Below are positions 23,401 to 36,550 of a stretch of DNA of 64,000 bases, one piece after another. Source of the DNA: Oxytricha trifallax (taxonomy: Eukaryota; Ciliophora; Spirotrichea; Sporadotrichida; Oxytrichidae); the NCBI GenBank assembly GCA_000711775.1, contig ARYC01001476.1, positions 24,291 to 88,290 on the forward strand. The letters run 5' to 3'. Positions within the stretch are counted from its first letter, which is position 1. Every line of letters starts with the position of its first letter. The notes beneath the pieces are model-generated. The model saw only the letters and a program-made list of their open reading frames with translations, searched no databases and was not told where the DNA came from. The position numbers and the translations under genes are program-made.

Positions 23401-24345
23401 CCTCAAATTCTAATAATTTGTCTAACGGATTATCTGGTTGTACTTAAATTTAATGATCAGATTTGTGTTTAACATTTTAAGAAATATTAATAACTGATAT
23501 ATACAGTTTAAATTATTACAGAAATGGGATTTAAGGGAAGGTTTTTGTATTTTTTAACCTCCTTTTCATATATAAAATTAAAAAATTTTACTACAGTTCG
23601 CAATTGACACTCACAGTTCGCAATTGACTACAACACCCTTTAATTATAAATTTAGAAAAATCACCCCAAAAATATTTTAACAGTTTGTTTCTTTAGTAAA
23701 TATAGATTAAATGCAAATTTATAAAAATAAATAAAATTTTTTGTTTTAAATTCTAAATTAAATTATATTTTTTCTAATTTTTCTATTTTGATATGTTTCT
23801 ATTTAAGCAACTTTCATTTCCAGTAAATAATTTTTCTATAAGTAAATTTAAACAATTCATCTACCAAAATATTTGTTCGTAATTTATTAAACTGCTTATC
23901 ATTAAGGGTTCATGGGGTACTAACAAGAACAAAGTAATGAAAGCAATTTCAGGCCAAGACTATGTTATTTTCTACATTAAAAAAGCAAGAAAATTTGTAT
24001 TATATTAATCTAATTTATTCTTAACCTATTTTTAGAAAAGGAGAGTTTTGAAAAACTATAATTTATGAAGAAAAAGAATCTAAGCAGCTAAATCATCTCC
24101 TCAAAGTTTTAACTGAATAATTCAATCAATTGAGAGACAGGTAACTTATTATATTAGATGCGCTTCTAGAGACTATTGAATAACTTAAAATGAAGAAAAA
24201 GTAAGGTTAAACTTGTTTATAACTTAATCATAGTTATGATGAAAACAAATTTCTGTATAATTACGATTATAAAGATGAGCTTGCATGGCTTGTTAAGATT
24301 AGATATAGAATTTATGAGACTAGGGATATTGATATTGGTTTATGA
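20461..24345 (+). CDS. Multi-span membrane protein, interrupted by a transposon
   Basis: A polar N-terminal part (SPYEEQKQMIDSSRQIIPNS... about 20480-20800; NDGSVNKFNSRDDISQDDIK... 21025-21240) leads into membrane segments (EKVLMVFRFILFQGDLMLLC; AFPQFFFALC). A block at 21985-22313 has at least three spans (FMQFLLMIAYVMIQ; ITVGLLAIFMFYIILAKPYR; NILMFMLTVTLLATSFLLL). Coding resumes on the same strand after the 22558-23638 transposon, at about 23890-23990. It ends as YEEKESKQLNHLLKVLTEQF...KIRYRIYETRDIDIGL with TGA at 24343-24345. The spans and the Pro-Tyr-Arg/Asn pattern resemble the C-terminal membrane domain of large ciliate surface proteins. Function is not known. The start is not resolved. 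Slips occur near 21440 and 21812. Confidence 0.55.
22558..23638. mobile_element. 1.08-kb transposon with 57-bp composite inverted repeats and 8-bp TSD
   Basis: Terminal inverted repeats of 54 bp match perfectly (22561-22614 and 23582-23635) and extend 3 bp further with one mismatch. Each arm contains two direct copies of GTCAATTGCGAACTGT at a 20-bp period (22568 and 22588; 23593 and 23613 in reverse). The 8-bp TTTAATTA flanks it on both sides (22550-22557; 23639-23646) as a target-site duplication. The interior carries a - strand ORF. It lies in the long noncoding gap of the multi-span gene, so its removal with the surrounding IES would be needed for expression. Confidence 0.85.
22880..23445 (-). 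CDS. Unknown protein encoded by the transposon
   Basis: With TAA/TAG as Gln, the - strand inside the element is open from about 23445 (PDNPLDKLLEFEDHNQRQNG). After a slip it continues from ATG 23325 (MDKFFKSNSYPEDQNDRQIW, then FNRRRKSKV). After another slip near 23030 it reads LLSDLKNQIKSVNNASTENI and NPHLYEGIWRRNLASTS, with TGA at 22882-22880. The product is basic and about 180-190 residues. It has a compact Arg/Lys cluster suited to nucleic-acid binding, but no DDE triad could be assigned. It is too small for a full transposase, so either a truncated transposase or an accessory protein. Confidence 0.45.
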
Positions 24346-24501
24346 ATTTAATTTGTCTATATCCTCTCAAATATAATTAATTGGTTCGTCATATAAATGA
24401 ACAAGTAAAAAAAGTAACTCTTGTATAGTTTAAATTAAAATTGAGTCTATATAATGGGAAAATAATTTCTTTTAACTATTTTTTTACCCTTAATATTAGT
24501 C

Positions 24502-27500
24502 TCATTAATTCCTTATCAAAGTAGCCTTAACGTTGAGATGTTTGAATATTTAGAATATTATCATTATTATATTTATGAATAAGCCCAGACTAGCTAATAC
24601 GAAGGCATCATCACTGATTGTCAGCTTCATTAGAATGAAAACATCAATTGCCAATTAACAAATAGTAAAGATAACTGTAAAGTTTGTCATCGTATTTAAT
24701 TGAACAATAAAGAATTTCCAATTGTTTAAGTCTGATTACAAAGATTCATAACCTAGGAAGTTTGATCAAAGAAGTCTCATTAAATTAGCACCAGCAAAAT
24801 AACTCACACATGTTACTGCGTTATATGCCATTCTGAATTTCTTGTAGAGCATTCTGAAGTGTGGTGAGTGAGCATAGATTGAAGACATAAACAAGAAATT
24901 GAAGAAAACTGCAATCTCACAAGTAGCTATAAGATTCATGGAGCAAACTGCAAGTGCAAACACACTCGAATTAAACCACATGTTACCAAGCAAGAATAGT
25001 TTATTGACTGCTTCAATACAACTCATTACGGCATAAATTACATCAATTATCTTCTTTTTGTTTCTTGTCTTCCACATTGAAATTACTATAACTAGTAGTC
25101 CTACAAAAACTGTAGCAAAAATAAACAAAAATAGAATGAAAAAAATTTAGTTTATCCTTCCACGCACTCATTGTTAATTTCATTAATGTAATATCTCATA
25201 GGGCATTATAACACGCATTCATTTTCATTGAGATATAGTTATCTAGCTTCTGGTGTTTTCTTACAAACTAAGCACTAGTCTGATTCATAACCAGAAAATG
25301 TCAAGCAAACTTGGTTTACAGTATGAGCACATATTATTTGGTATATTATACCTAGTTCCTGGACCACAAACATCTGCGTATGTTTCGTAAAGTTCATTTA
25401 TCTTATCATTTAATTGGAAGAACCAGCATGAAGAGCAAACGTTAGGACCTCTATTTACAATTTTTACATAGCTTATTGCAGACTTTACATTTTATTTCAG
25501 TTTTATCAATGTTAAATCTTGTATTTTAAGTGCTATTGCATTAAGTGGCATCACCTGGAATGCATCTTCCGCTCGCCATATCCAAATATGCATAGATTGA
25601 ATCATCTTTGCAAGATAAGCAATAATTTTATGAAAGTTAACACGTTGTACAATTTGCACTACAGAGAGGAGAGTTGGATTTTCTGCATTGTCCAAGTGAA
25701 GAGTCTTCAATCATACCTTTTGTGCAATATGGAACAAATATTCCATCTTCTAAATAGTATTTGTTTGCACATTTGAGATATTTATTGCTTCCATCACCTG
25801 TACAGTCATAGCATCCTTATGACATTGTGCACATTCAATTATTGATAAAATAGATTAAAAAGAATTTCTTCAACCAATTTAAAAGATTGCAAATTAATTT
25901 CATTAAAGAAGTATCCATCTCCACATTCGTCAACACATGCATAATTTCTGAAAAGTGGATATTTAAATGGATTCTTGCAAGAAGTACAGGTTGAAGTCGT
26001 ACCTGCACAAGATCCACATACTTTATTGCATGTATTTTGATCCTTGATCTCATCCACTATATTTATTCTTGTATTTGTTGATCTACTAGCAATTGTGAGA
26101 TTACTAGAGTTTTAAACTTCTAGTGTAAATCCTGAAGTTATTCCAGCAAGTAATGGATTCATTACACCATTTACCTTAATGCTGTATTATTAGAAACCTT
26201 CCAAGAATAGTCACTTTACTGTCACAGTATTATTAACTATTGTGCAAGTTAGATTTACAAATGGTGTCAATGGAGCTTCACACTTTTTCTTAGCTTATAG
26301 CATTCTACTATAATAATATGCACAGATAATTGTTATTATAATGAATTATAGTACCTACTGTAGGATTTGGATTTATCTCATCTGGGAAAGTAATCAATAA
26401 AATATTTGTTTGGTTAAATTCTGCATCAGCTGAAATAGTGAAAGTATAATCTGTTATTGCTGAAGGTACTGGGTTAAGAATTCTTATTAAAACATTTTGT
26501 AAGTTGACAGGAATAAGCTCAGAGAAAAGCTGAACAGCAAAAGGAGTAGTTCCTACCTCTGCAGCTTATCCCTCTTTAGTGAAAGTACCGATAGTAATTG
26601 GTTATGTAATATTTCCTAATTAAGAAATTGGATTTTTAATCCATTCAATCATTAAAGAATAAGCAGCACCAATGGGGCATCACTTAGTTGTATTACAGAA
26701 GTTAGTCATGTTTATTTGCTTAATTGAATTACCGTCTGGGCATAGTACGTAAGTATAGTTTTGATAAATCACTGAGGTTTCATAATTTAATACATCTATG
26801 GTTGAATTCTTAATCGTAAGAAGTACATTTTGGGGAATGTTGATCAAGACATTACCTGATTAAGGTACTAAATCTTTATTGGTTTTAAAGCTAGTAACCC
26901 ACTGCATTTTTCTATTAATTTAATTGTTAGTTCTGATGATTTCAGGACTAAGAGGAATTAGATAAGTTGGAACAAGATCTGGCTTTATAAAGACATTAGT
27001 ACTTGATTCATCTATACAATAAATATTGTTAAAAATGACTTAGTTTATATAAAGTTTAGAATTTAACTAAATTATTCTGTCAATAGTAACCTTCTTTGGT
27101 TGTTGTCCTAACCAGCATAGAGTATCTTGTAATATTCAATGGATTTAAAACATAATTGTAGTTGAGAATGAAATCATCATATACTTTGAAATAAACTCTG
27201 CTTCTCTCAACACAAGCTGCAACTTGACAATAATTTCTAACAATAATTGTTCTATTACATCTTAGCAATTCACATAGCAATAGGTTTTTATTGTTTCCTT
27301 ATGAGTAAGTTGAATAGCATGTGGCAGAGGAGGTAGTTGAACTAATTTATGCTTAAGCTGCTAATGGCATTTGAACTATGATACTTGAGGTTGATTCCAA
27401 AGCATGTCTTAGCTGTAAGTTAAACAGAGGTTTATTAGTTTTAAAAATAATTAATTATAGAAAAAAAGAGAGATTAATTTGAGAAATTTATTTCAGCCAA

Positions 27501-30500
27501 TTATATTTTAAATTTATATATATTTGGAAATCTCCTTTGTCATTTAGGATTTCTAAATTAAAATAATGAAAATAGAAGTTTTTTTGTAGGCTGTCCAGTT
27601 TGATATCCTAAGTTATCGTTCATAGGGTATCTCGTGATTTCAATATCATACAGAGTTGTGCAAGTATTTACTTTATAAGTCACATTAATTATATTCATGT
27701 CGATCGTATCATAGGGGCCTCTCTTAAGGGAATAAACTTAAGTATAAATTAAAATTGGACTAGGAGGTCTAGTGGTCTTAGGATTAAATATTTTCTTGGC
27801 ACTTCATCACTTAAATTCCTAAAAATTAGTTTGATTTATGGAAATAATTTAATTCAAAAAAATTGAAAGATTTGGAATCGATAAATTAATTATGCACAAT
27901 AATTTCGATCTTATAATCACATTTTATTATTGAGTTTTTGAAATTCAACTAAGTAAATTTAAATATAATTTTTCACTTCCTGAGAATAAAAACTGTTTTA
28001 AAATTCCTGTAATAAAGGTATTAGGAACGAACTCAAATGAAGTTAAATAAAATTAAGTTCATCTTAATGACATATTCAGATATCTATAAGTCTCGTTTTC
28101 AATTAATTATTTTCTAAACTATACTTTATCTAAGAATATTTGCGCTTACAACTGAGCTTACTATATAAATAAAAAGGACAGTCTTGCCTGAAATTGTACG
28201 AGAAATCCTTGAATTCGATTCATCAATCAATTAATGATTTAATAAAATTAGATTATCATTTTAATTACTTCTTTTGAAATCTTAGCTTGGCAACTTGAAG
28301 AATCAACAGTGATTTTTGCTGTTAAAATGATTCTTATTTTCCCTTTATTGGAATTAGTTGGCAAGAAGTTTACAGGTCTGAAAGTCACATATTCTCTGCT
28401 ATTTTATTCTATGGTGTCTCTACCATCGTTGTTGACATAAATTCATCAATAAAGTCTTAGGTAATTAAGTTACATAAGAAAACTAAACTATATTTTTTAT
28501 GAAAGCAATAAAAATCTTTAGTTTAAATAAAAAAATTAATAAAAGAAGCATCTATTCCAAATCTTGATAAAGCTATGCTAAAAACCTTACAACAATTTTA
28601 AGTTTTAAAATTAAAAATGATTTTAATCGTTATATTCTTTTGTTTCTAAGCTTTATTTAAGATTTAAGCATTTAAAAAATATTTAGAATAACACTTTTAT
28701 TTGAACTAAAGCATTTGAATAATTTAAAATCTTTTTGATAATAAATCAGATTTCTTAATTAATCGATTTTATTTCTCATTATTTTATATAAATTATTTAT
28801 TTATTAATAAAATAATACACAAAAATATCCATAAGTCTGAGTCAAATGTTATTTTAGAAATAAATTTGAATTTGGAAAATTAACTAAAAATTATTACCAA
28901 TATTGGCAGTTAAAGTTGGCTAATTAAACAATCTGTGTCACATTCGAAAGAAAATTTTGAATTATCTCGACTTAATTTTTGGCGATACTATTTTATTGCG
29001 TCACTCGAGTGAGATGACTATGCTTTAATTACATACCTCTTAATTCAGTAAATTATTTCCTCTCATTAAAGTCGACTAACCTGGCTCCAGAGACAAGATA
29101 TAATAATACCTCTAATAATAGAGTCCAGATAGTTTTGAATTATCTATCGAATGAGCACAAAATCGTTTAAATTATCAACTTTAAATGCCAATACATTAAA
29201 TAATTTATGATTAATTATCAAAAATTCAAATTTATTTCTACTATAATGAGTTATAGTTATAAACAAACTGTAACTAATCATTTATAATAAAGTTATAAGA
29301 ATAGTACCTTAACCTACATCAATATCAGTGTATCTCTCAATAACCATAAACTAGCCTGCAGTGTAGTAATTATAACTATTTTAGTTATTTTATATAATTT
29401 TGATTATAATAATGATATCTCCTTTGTTTTTGATTGGTATTTTGAAGAGATATATTCCAGTTTCATCGCATCCATAAGGGCATGGCTTAGAGAGACTTAC
29501 TTTTTTAATATAGCCACTTGTATAATAAATGAAAGTACAATTCATTCCAATATCTGATCCTATGACGACATAGCAAGTATTCAGATTGTTGTAGTGAGCA
29601 AATTAATCTGGGAGATAAAAATCAAATATTGCCAGGCTTGTGAAGTCAGAACCTGGAACCACAAAGAGACTGTAGTAGTTAGAACGAGCTACCACATTAT
29701 CTTCTAATTCTACTGCCTTGATAATAGCTGTCTTGCCGATCAATGCTGGCATTTCTAACAAGCTCTCGTATTTAATTTAATTTAAATTGATTGTATAAAT
29801 ATATAAGAGAAATCATCTTAAATTTTTAAATCATTTTAAAAGTATTAACCATCTATGTACTCTTTATTAGCATTCATTGTAAAGACTCAAAAACTGCTTG
29901 TGACAGAGTTTGCTAAGAAAGATGTAGGATTTTAAAGGTTTCCATAAACTAATTGCATCGTATATATTGCTGCACAACCAGTGGTACAAGGGGACTTAAC
30001 AAAAACTAATTCATTTTAAGAAGAGGAAATTAGAAATGTCATCATAAATATATCCAGTTGGTTTGTATACGATTTATCATGAAGGAGACGTCAAAGTGTA
30101 ATCAACTTTACAAGTAGGACCGTTAAAACAAAGTAATTAAATAAAAATAATCCATAAATAATATAGCCAAAGTTTTGAGCGTACAGAAGCTTAATCATTT
30201 GGAAATACGATTCTAATATAGCCAATTATAGGAATAGCATTAACCGTTTCAAATTGAATTCTATAATCATTTACTGCACCCATATATGGTGATGTCCTTG
30301 TTACATTGACCACTAGTCCAGAAAGAATGTTTAAAATTGTGTCATGAGCAACTTTGCCTTGACTAAAAATTAAATTCGATGAGGAGAGAGATTCTATAAT
30401 AAAATTGCCAGTTTAGGTTAGTGGAACAGATGCTGGATTCTTCATTGCGCCAGATAAAGTTACTGAATATACAAGAGGAGCTGTGCATGCTTCTGTTGAG

Positions 30501-33500
30501 CAGAGTCCTAAGATTTAAAACTAAAATCAACTGATTTGAATTTATTCAATTACTGAAATTAACATTGGTATAATTTGGTCAGAAAATTTTCTCATACATA
30601 AGTAAAAATCAAAGTAAGTTTATAATTTTCATAATAAATTTATCATAATATAGCTTAATTTTTCAAAATATTGCAAACTTTCCTGTAACTTTATATTTAT
30701 TAGGTTTAAATTATTACATGAGTTCCTGTTACCTAATTATAAGTAATAGTACATGGATAACTTGTAGTGCCATTTTAAATAAATCACTTTATATAAATAT
30801 AATCCAACCTTGCATGTTAGAGTGGCTATGGAAAGCTAAAGTACTCTATTTGGATGGAAAGTTAATATTAGTTTACCATTTTAAGGTATATCTGATTATA
30901 CAGTAAATGCGAATACATTTTTTGTGCTACTAGATACATATGGGTAGTTATATGAGTAATAGTCATTGCATCAATCACTCCAAATGCTAAATTTATTAAT
31001 AGCATATCAATTTATACAGTAAGGTTACAGATTATATTTGTTTAAATCTAGCATCAAGAAGAGAAGGTGATTTCAATTTAAGTTTTCCATATGTCCTTTT
31101 ATGAATGATAAAAAAATTATCGTAATCAGTTAACTGAATAAATGGATTCTTAGCATTTGAGACTGTAACAGTAAAAGTATAAATCTAATAAATTATGCTA
31201 ATTAAAATGAAAATTTTAGTTGGCACTGAACAGAGAGAAGTACAAAGCCATTCAACGCCCTCAAAAATATTGTAAGTAGAAGTTGGACTTCCACTAGCAG
31301 CATTAAATGTCACAGTATTAGCTCCATTTTTAATAGTATATGCGGAGACACTGGCTAGAATTACTTAATTAAGTGGGAACCTAATTTCAACTAAAGAGTC
31401 ATCAATCAGATAACTTGTTGTTTTCCAGGATATTGTGTAGTCTGAACTACTACCTAAGTACTCTTTGATCTAGTCATAGCTGTGTTTGTTAAGGGTACAG
31501 GCAACAGAGTAGCAACATTTGATAGTTAATAACTAAGAATATAAAAGTAAAGTTCAAACCATCATTTACATCTATTTGTTTATACTGGCTAATAATGTTG
31601 AGCTTACTCTAGTTTCAATAAGCATAGTTCTTGTGAAAGCATCCACGTAGAATCTGTTCAAAACATAAAAAAAACAAAAATAACAATATTAAAATTTATG
31701 AAAACTTTAAAATTACTTAATGTTAAATACTTCAGGGATATGTCAAGGAAATATTACATTTTTACAAGGGGTTTAAATTACAAAATATTGAGCTGATAGT
31801 TCTGTAAGTTATTAAACTTTATCTTCTTAAGAAAAAAATATGTAACCTTTTAATTAATGTTAAAATAATTTGGCTAAGTTATTACATTTTGTCTATTAAA
31901 GATTATTAATAATAACCTCTATGATATAAAAATATAATATTTCTAAATGCTAAATTTAATTTTCTTATATTATGCTTTATTTCTTTAGTCTAATAGTGTA
32001 ACTCGTGGTCTGATCACAACTTGTTGTGCATAAGTTTTTAGGAATTGTAACTGTATTAACAACATTTGAAGTTTATGATGCTAAGTTTTTGAGGTTTCTA
32101 CTGATGATTGAACTAAAAAGCAAGTTATAGCTCCCGCATCTGTTCTTATAAATTCATCACTAAGTGTAAGTAGCAAGTAGATACCTAGTTTAATAGCAGC
32201 TCCGTACTTTAAGTTAATTTAAAATAAAAAGAAAATAGAAGGAGGAAATTTATAAAAAATTAATTAACACACTTATTACAATGACAAAATGCAAAAGTCT
32301 AAAATCTTGAAAATATTATTTCTATAAGATAAAATTGATAATTATTTTCATTATTTTTTATTTAACTTCTTTCATTTCACTGCTATATTTGCATTTTAGC
32401 ATACATAAATACAGATATATTTTCAAAATACATATCTAATTTATTTAATAGTGAACAAAATTCACAATTTTATTTTTATGAACTTAATTTAATTTACTGA
32501 TTTTCGATTTGTTTTTATATATGTCAGTGGTAACACCAGAATAAGTTAGATAATTTTATATTAAAGTTACTGAAGATACAGTTATAATAGCTGGAATGAC
32601 ATCTGGTGTCGCAGATTTGTCTGAGACTTAATCGATTATATAAGAGTTGTAACTTGCATAAGTTCTAATAGTAAAGAAATTTGTTTGTGTCGTAACAAAT
32701 TCAGCATTTGCAAAACCTTTTGATATTTGGAATTTTAAGTTGAAATTATCTGCACCCACCGCATGATTCTGTTATCTAAAATACTGTTTCAGTGGAAGCT
32801 TATGATTGAATTGTTAAAGTCGCAGTAGTTCCATAAGTTGTAGTTTCAGAAGACAACTCATGTTCAAAAAGATTTTATTTCTAGATTCAAAGAATCTCTT
32901 TAATATATCGTGAAATTATTATGATAAGCTTAATTAAATTGGAAATTGTCACCACTTGGTACCAATTAGGAGCTCGTCACAGATACATAAATATAACCAT
33001 TCTTTTTTAATCTTGCAAAAAAGAGCTAAGGTTGAATCGAATAATAGTATCCGCATCAACGTTTAACACAGTTCTTATAAGTGAGTTAGCAACGAGCAAA
33101 CCAGGCGTGAAATCAGGTAGCTGTGATTTTTAAATATCTGTTCCAATAATTTAATCCAACACATTCTTAATTTCAGCTGTGGATCCAGAGAAAGTACTAC
33201 TGGAAGTAGATTAAATCTAGCCATCCCTAGGCTTAGTATTGAATGGATTTAGATAACCTGAAATAGTGAATTCAAAAGTAGTACTCCCACCACAACTTAT
33301 TACAGAGCATTTCAGATCACCAATTATCATAGAAATACAGGAACCCATATTATTTGGATCAGTCACTTTAGTTGCAGTGCAAGTGGTATAAAGATAATTA
33401 TAAAATTACATATAAATCTGTTAAAACTAAAGATTATATAAATAGCAGCAATTGAAGAAGCAGCATCTTTGACTGTGCAAGAAGGTGTTGGTGAAGTTTT

Positions 33501-33522
33501 TTTCAAACAGATAAGCAATAGG
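24502..33522 (-). CDS. Giant scrambled surface-protein gene, block C (3' two thirds, C-terminus)
   Basis: Continues block B through pointer CCTATTGCTT (here 33513-33522 in reverse). Many coding segments on the - strand encode repeated beta-sandwich-like modules (CTATKVTDPNNMGSCISMII; TTFEFTISGYLNPFNTKP) typified by FP...C and NP..S motifs. A Cys-rich furin-like region follows at about 26060-25490 (NTCNKVCGSCAGTTSTCTSC; CSANCTTCQLSQNYCLSC). Then come C-terminal membrane spans (25128-24766: FIFATVFVGLLVIVISMW and more; 24700-24502: VIFTICQLAIDVFILMKL). The likely role is a large cell-surface receptor or adhesin-like protein. Short AT-rich gaps are IES-like (for example 27430-27590, 28490-29290, 31650-31990 and 32220-32520). 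An in-frame TGA stands at 24768-24766; the frame resumes to TGA 24504-24502. Confidence 0.7.
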
Positions 33523-33568
33523 AAATAAATAAAATAAGTTTTAGGTAGTTTATATTATGCTAGATTGA
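33523..33568. other. IES at the left inversion junction, 46 bp
   Basis: Noncoding spacer between the pointer of block C (33513-33522) and the pointer of block B (33569-33574). Coding orientation flips across it. Confidence 0.7.
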
Positions 33569-36502
33569 GGTTATTGTTGACACAAGTAATGTAGCAACCT
33601 CAGCTACCGTTTTATGTTCTGGTAGTTTGAGTATGTCTGGTACTACAACTTGCACCAGAATAATTGCATCAACTATTAGGCTTACTAAGAACTCATCTGC
33701 TGGATTTTTAGTTACCATATTTTAAATGACTTTCAGTGTCGCTAACTTCAGAAATGCTCTGGAAGTCGTTACTCAATCTGCTTTCACAATTCAATTCAAA
33801 GAATTAGATGGAACTTTAGTTGCTCAAACCACAGCTCCTGCTAGTTATGTAACTCTTGCTGGTTCAATTACTTTAGTTTCTGCTGTTAGAAGTACAACTA
33901 TTCTAACTGTTGGATTAACAGGTGCTTTATATACTTTGACTTTTACAACTTAGACCAGACTACCAACTGCAGGTAGAATCGTTTTTACCTTCCCTGATGA
34001 ACAGGTTGCGTACTTTGCAAGCACCACTTGTTAAAAGTTTATTATTTTATATGTTAAGACGGTACAGGAAAAGTCCTAACTTGCACTCTTGCTTAAATTA
34101 ATGCGTCTTTTACAGTAACAATACCTGCAAATTAATACTGTACAACTGAGTTTGCAGCAGGATTTTCTTTTACACTAAAACTAATAAACGTCAAGAATCC
34201 CAAATTACATTAACAGTCCCTTGATTTAATCAGTTTAGATTCAAACTTTTAATTTCTTGAATAGTGCATATGCTGTATTAGATCCAATTACTTCAGGCGT
34301 ATATTTTACAAATAGTTTGGCTCCAGGCGTTTTGACAAATATGGCCCTAACTTACAAATAAATTATTTTTAATATAATCTATTAACTAGGACTGGATCTC
34401 AGCTGACTGGTGGAGTGCTAATCTATACATTCACATTTTAAACTGCAACTATTTTACCTTCAGGTGCTGTTCTTATTATAACATTCCCCACTGCTACGGG
34501 ATATATTAAAGTAAGCAACAGTGTTACTTGTACTATTTCATCTGCTTCAAAAACTTGCACAAGACTGTCACAATAAGCAATATAAATCTCAAATCATTAA
34601 AAATTTAAAAGAGATTAATATATTTCTGCATAGTTTATAGATTGGAATTTATATAATGTGATTTAAATTAGGTTTATAAATAGTGGTTAAGCTATTATAG
34701 TTGAATAAAATAAATTCAGATGGTATAATTTGATATGGAAATAACAGTTTCTTAGATTTTAAATACTTGTACAACTAGTGGAGGTTGTGTTGCCCCCTTT
34801 TCATACAAAATTGCATAGACAAACTTCTTCAATCCTTTCAGAGCATTATTGACAATACTAAATATTAATATTCACTTATTTGTATAATGCTGCTACATTT
34901 TCAATATAGAAAAAGGTTTCAGCTTTTAATGGCTTGGTAGACATTGGATACTTCTCTGCTGCAAAATTAGCACTATCACAGAATTCTTTAACAGTTGTTT
35001 AACAGCTCCTGCAACTCCAATTGTAGGAGGAGACTTTAATTCTTATACACTTTAAATAACCATTCCTGTTAATAAGATACCATCATTAGCTAATTAAGGA
35101 TCTTTGGCAATTGATTTCCCTACAGAGACTATAATATAGTCCACTTCCTGCACAGCCTAAGCAACTTCTGCTACACTAAATTGTGCGGCAAGCACAACTA
35201 CTCAAGCTGTAACAGTCACTAGCTCATCTGAGCTGCCTTAGAGTATAGTCATTACAATTAAATTAGTAAATAATGTCAAAAATCCACCTACTGGTGCCAT
35301 ATCTTCAACATTTGTTTTCATCACATACTTTGAAACCGCAGGAATCGATACTAGCACTTCCTTGACTGTCAAGCCTGATGCCGAGACCCTCAATCCACTT
35401 AATGGAAGAGATATTGTGACAAACAGTAAATTTATCATAAATTAATTTCCTCTATATTACTAAGTTTAATAGTTTACTGCATTCATATTGACTTTATCTT
35501 TTTAAACTACAAATCCTATGCCTACTAATGCTCAAATATTGAGTATTTATTCTGCTATTTATTAATAAAAGTAACATCTATAATATATATTTACTAATAA
35601 AGGTATATGTACCAGTTGATTAAGATGTGATAGATACTTCTTAAACATTTTCAGCTACTGATAAATCAGTGTATCTGTAGTTACTACACTTGCTGGTCCA
35701 TCATCAAGTTACAATACTTTTACTTTAATTAATATTAGAGTTCATTTATTAACAATTTATGGGAGAAAAGTATTTTTCAGTTTCTCTAGGAAGTCTCTGC
35801 CTCAACATTGTAATTATGCAACATATTAAATATATATACAATCATTTTTCATTCAATTTCAAGGTTTATAATTATTAATTGTCTCATTAGCTATTGTAAA
35901 ATCTGTTAAACTAATTATTTTAATTAATAATATAGAAATATATTATTTTGATAAAATAATAAAAAATTTATCATACTTATAAGAAAAATACTTGACGTTA
36001 AATGTAAATAATTATTAAATTTTATATAATACTATGTATGTGTCAGTAAACATCCAAAGGGGATGATCTTATTTCATGAGCAGAACAACTACCTGCCCCA
36101 TGGGTACATATACCGAATTGGGAACAAAAAGAAACTTGCCCCTCTTCAATTAAATATTATTTATGTGTCTGAATGTTGTTCAGATGACAATAGTGATTCA
36201 TGTCCTCCCATTTTTACTTCTCAAGTTGAAATCGGGGGTTTTAAGAATCTTCCAAATGCTCGCTTCCCTTCCAATTCCATTAAAATTGAAATATACACAA
36301 GTGTAGGTGACAAGATAGATGCTGTATCAACAAATTACTTCACAATCCCTTAATGTGACTATGGAGCAATGCAGAGTGTCACAATCAGTAGAACTGTGAA
36401 TACTGTCGGACTAAAGCACCGTATATACATTTAAGTTTTAGACAAATAACAATGGTGATCTTGGATCTCAAGGTTTTGTTAACATTTAATTCCCTATTGC
36501 TT
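33569..36502 (+). CDS. Giant scrambled surface-protein gene, block B (inverted MDSs)
   Basis: This block is coded on the + strand although the blocks before and after it in the protein are on the - strand. Frames include VDTSNVATSATVLCSGSLSM, the long open part 33726-34030 (LPTAGRIVFTFPDEQVAYFA), DGTGKVLTCTLAQINASFTV, GGVLIYTFTFQTATILPSGA, 35000-35450 (GSLAIDFPTETIIQSTSCTA; NNVKNPPTGAISSTFVFI) and 36063-36500 (SQVEIGGFKNLPNARFPS). The modules share an I..FP......C / N..NP..S pattern with blocks A and C. There is no start codon context, signal peptide or membrane end of its own. It starts at pointer GGTTAT (33569-33574) and ends at pointer CCTATTGCTT (36493-36502). Small internal IESs are seen at 34029 and 34348. 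Confidence 0.8.
34029..34051. other. Very short IES, 23 bp, pointer TGTTAA
   Basis: TGTTAA at 34029-34034 and 34052-34057. Removal joins YFASTTC to QDGTGKVLTC in frame. Ends are not GT-AG, and 23 bp would be unusually short for a spliceosomal intron here. Confidence 0.7.
34348..34382. other. Short IES, 35 bp, pointer TAACT
   Basis: TAACT at 34348-34352 and 34383-34387. Removal joins GVLTNMALT to RTGSQLTGGVLIY in frame. Confidence 0.7.
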
Positions 36503-36550
36503 TCTTATTTTTATTCAAGTAATTAAATTTTAATAATTCAATGATATGTG
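36503..36550. other. IES at the right inversion junction, 48 bp
   Basis: Noncoding spacer between the end pointer of block B (36493-36502) and the end pointer of block A (36551-36556). Coding orientation flips across it. Confidence 0.7.

Noticed and set aside
33726-33953. Independent small + strand gene starting at the ATG 33726
   Set aside because: The frame is open upstream of this ATG to the pointer at 33569 and downstream past the TAG, and it forms part of the inverted block of the giant gene.
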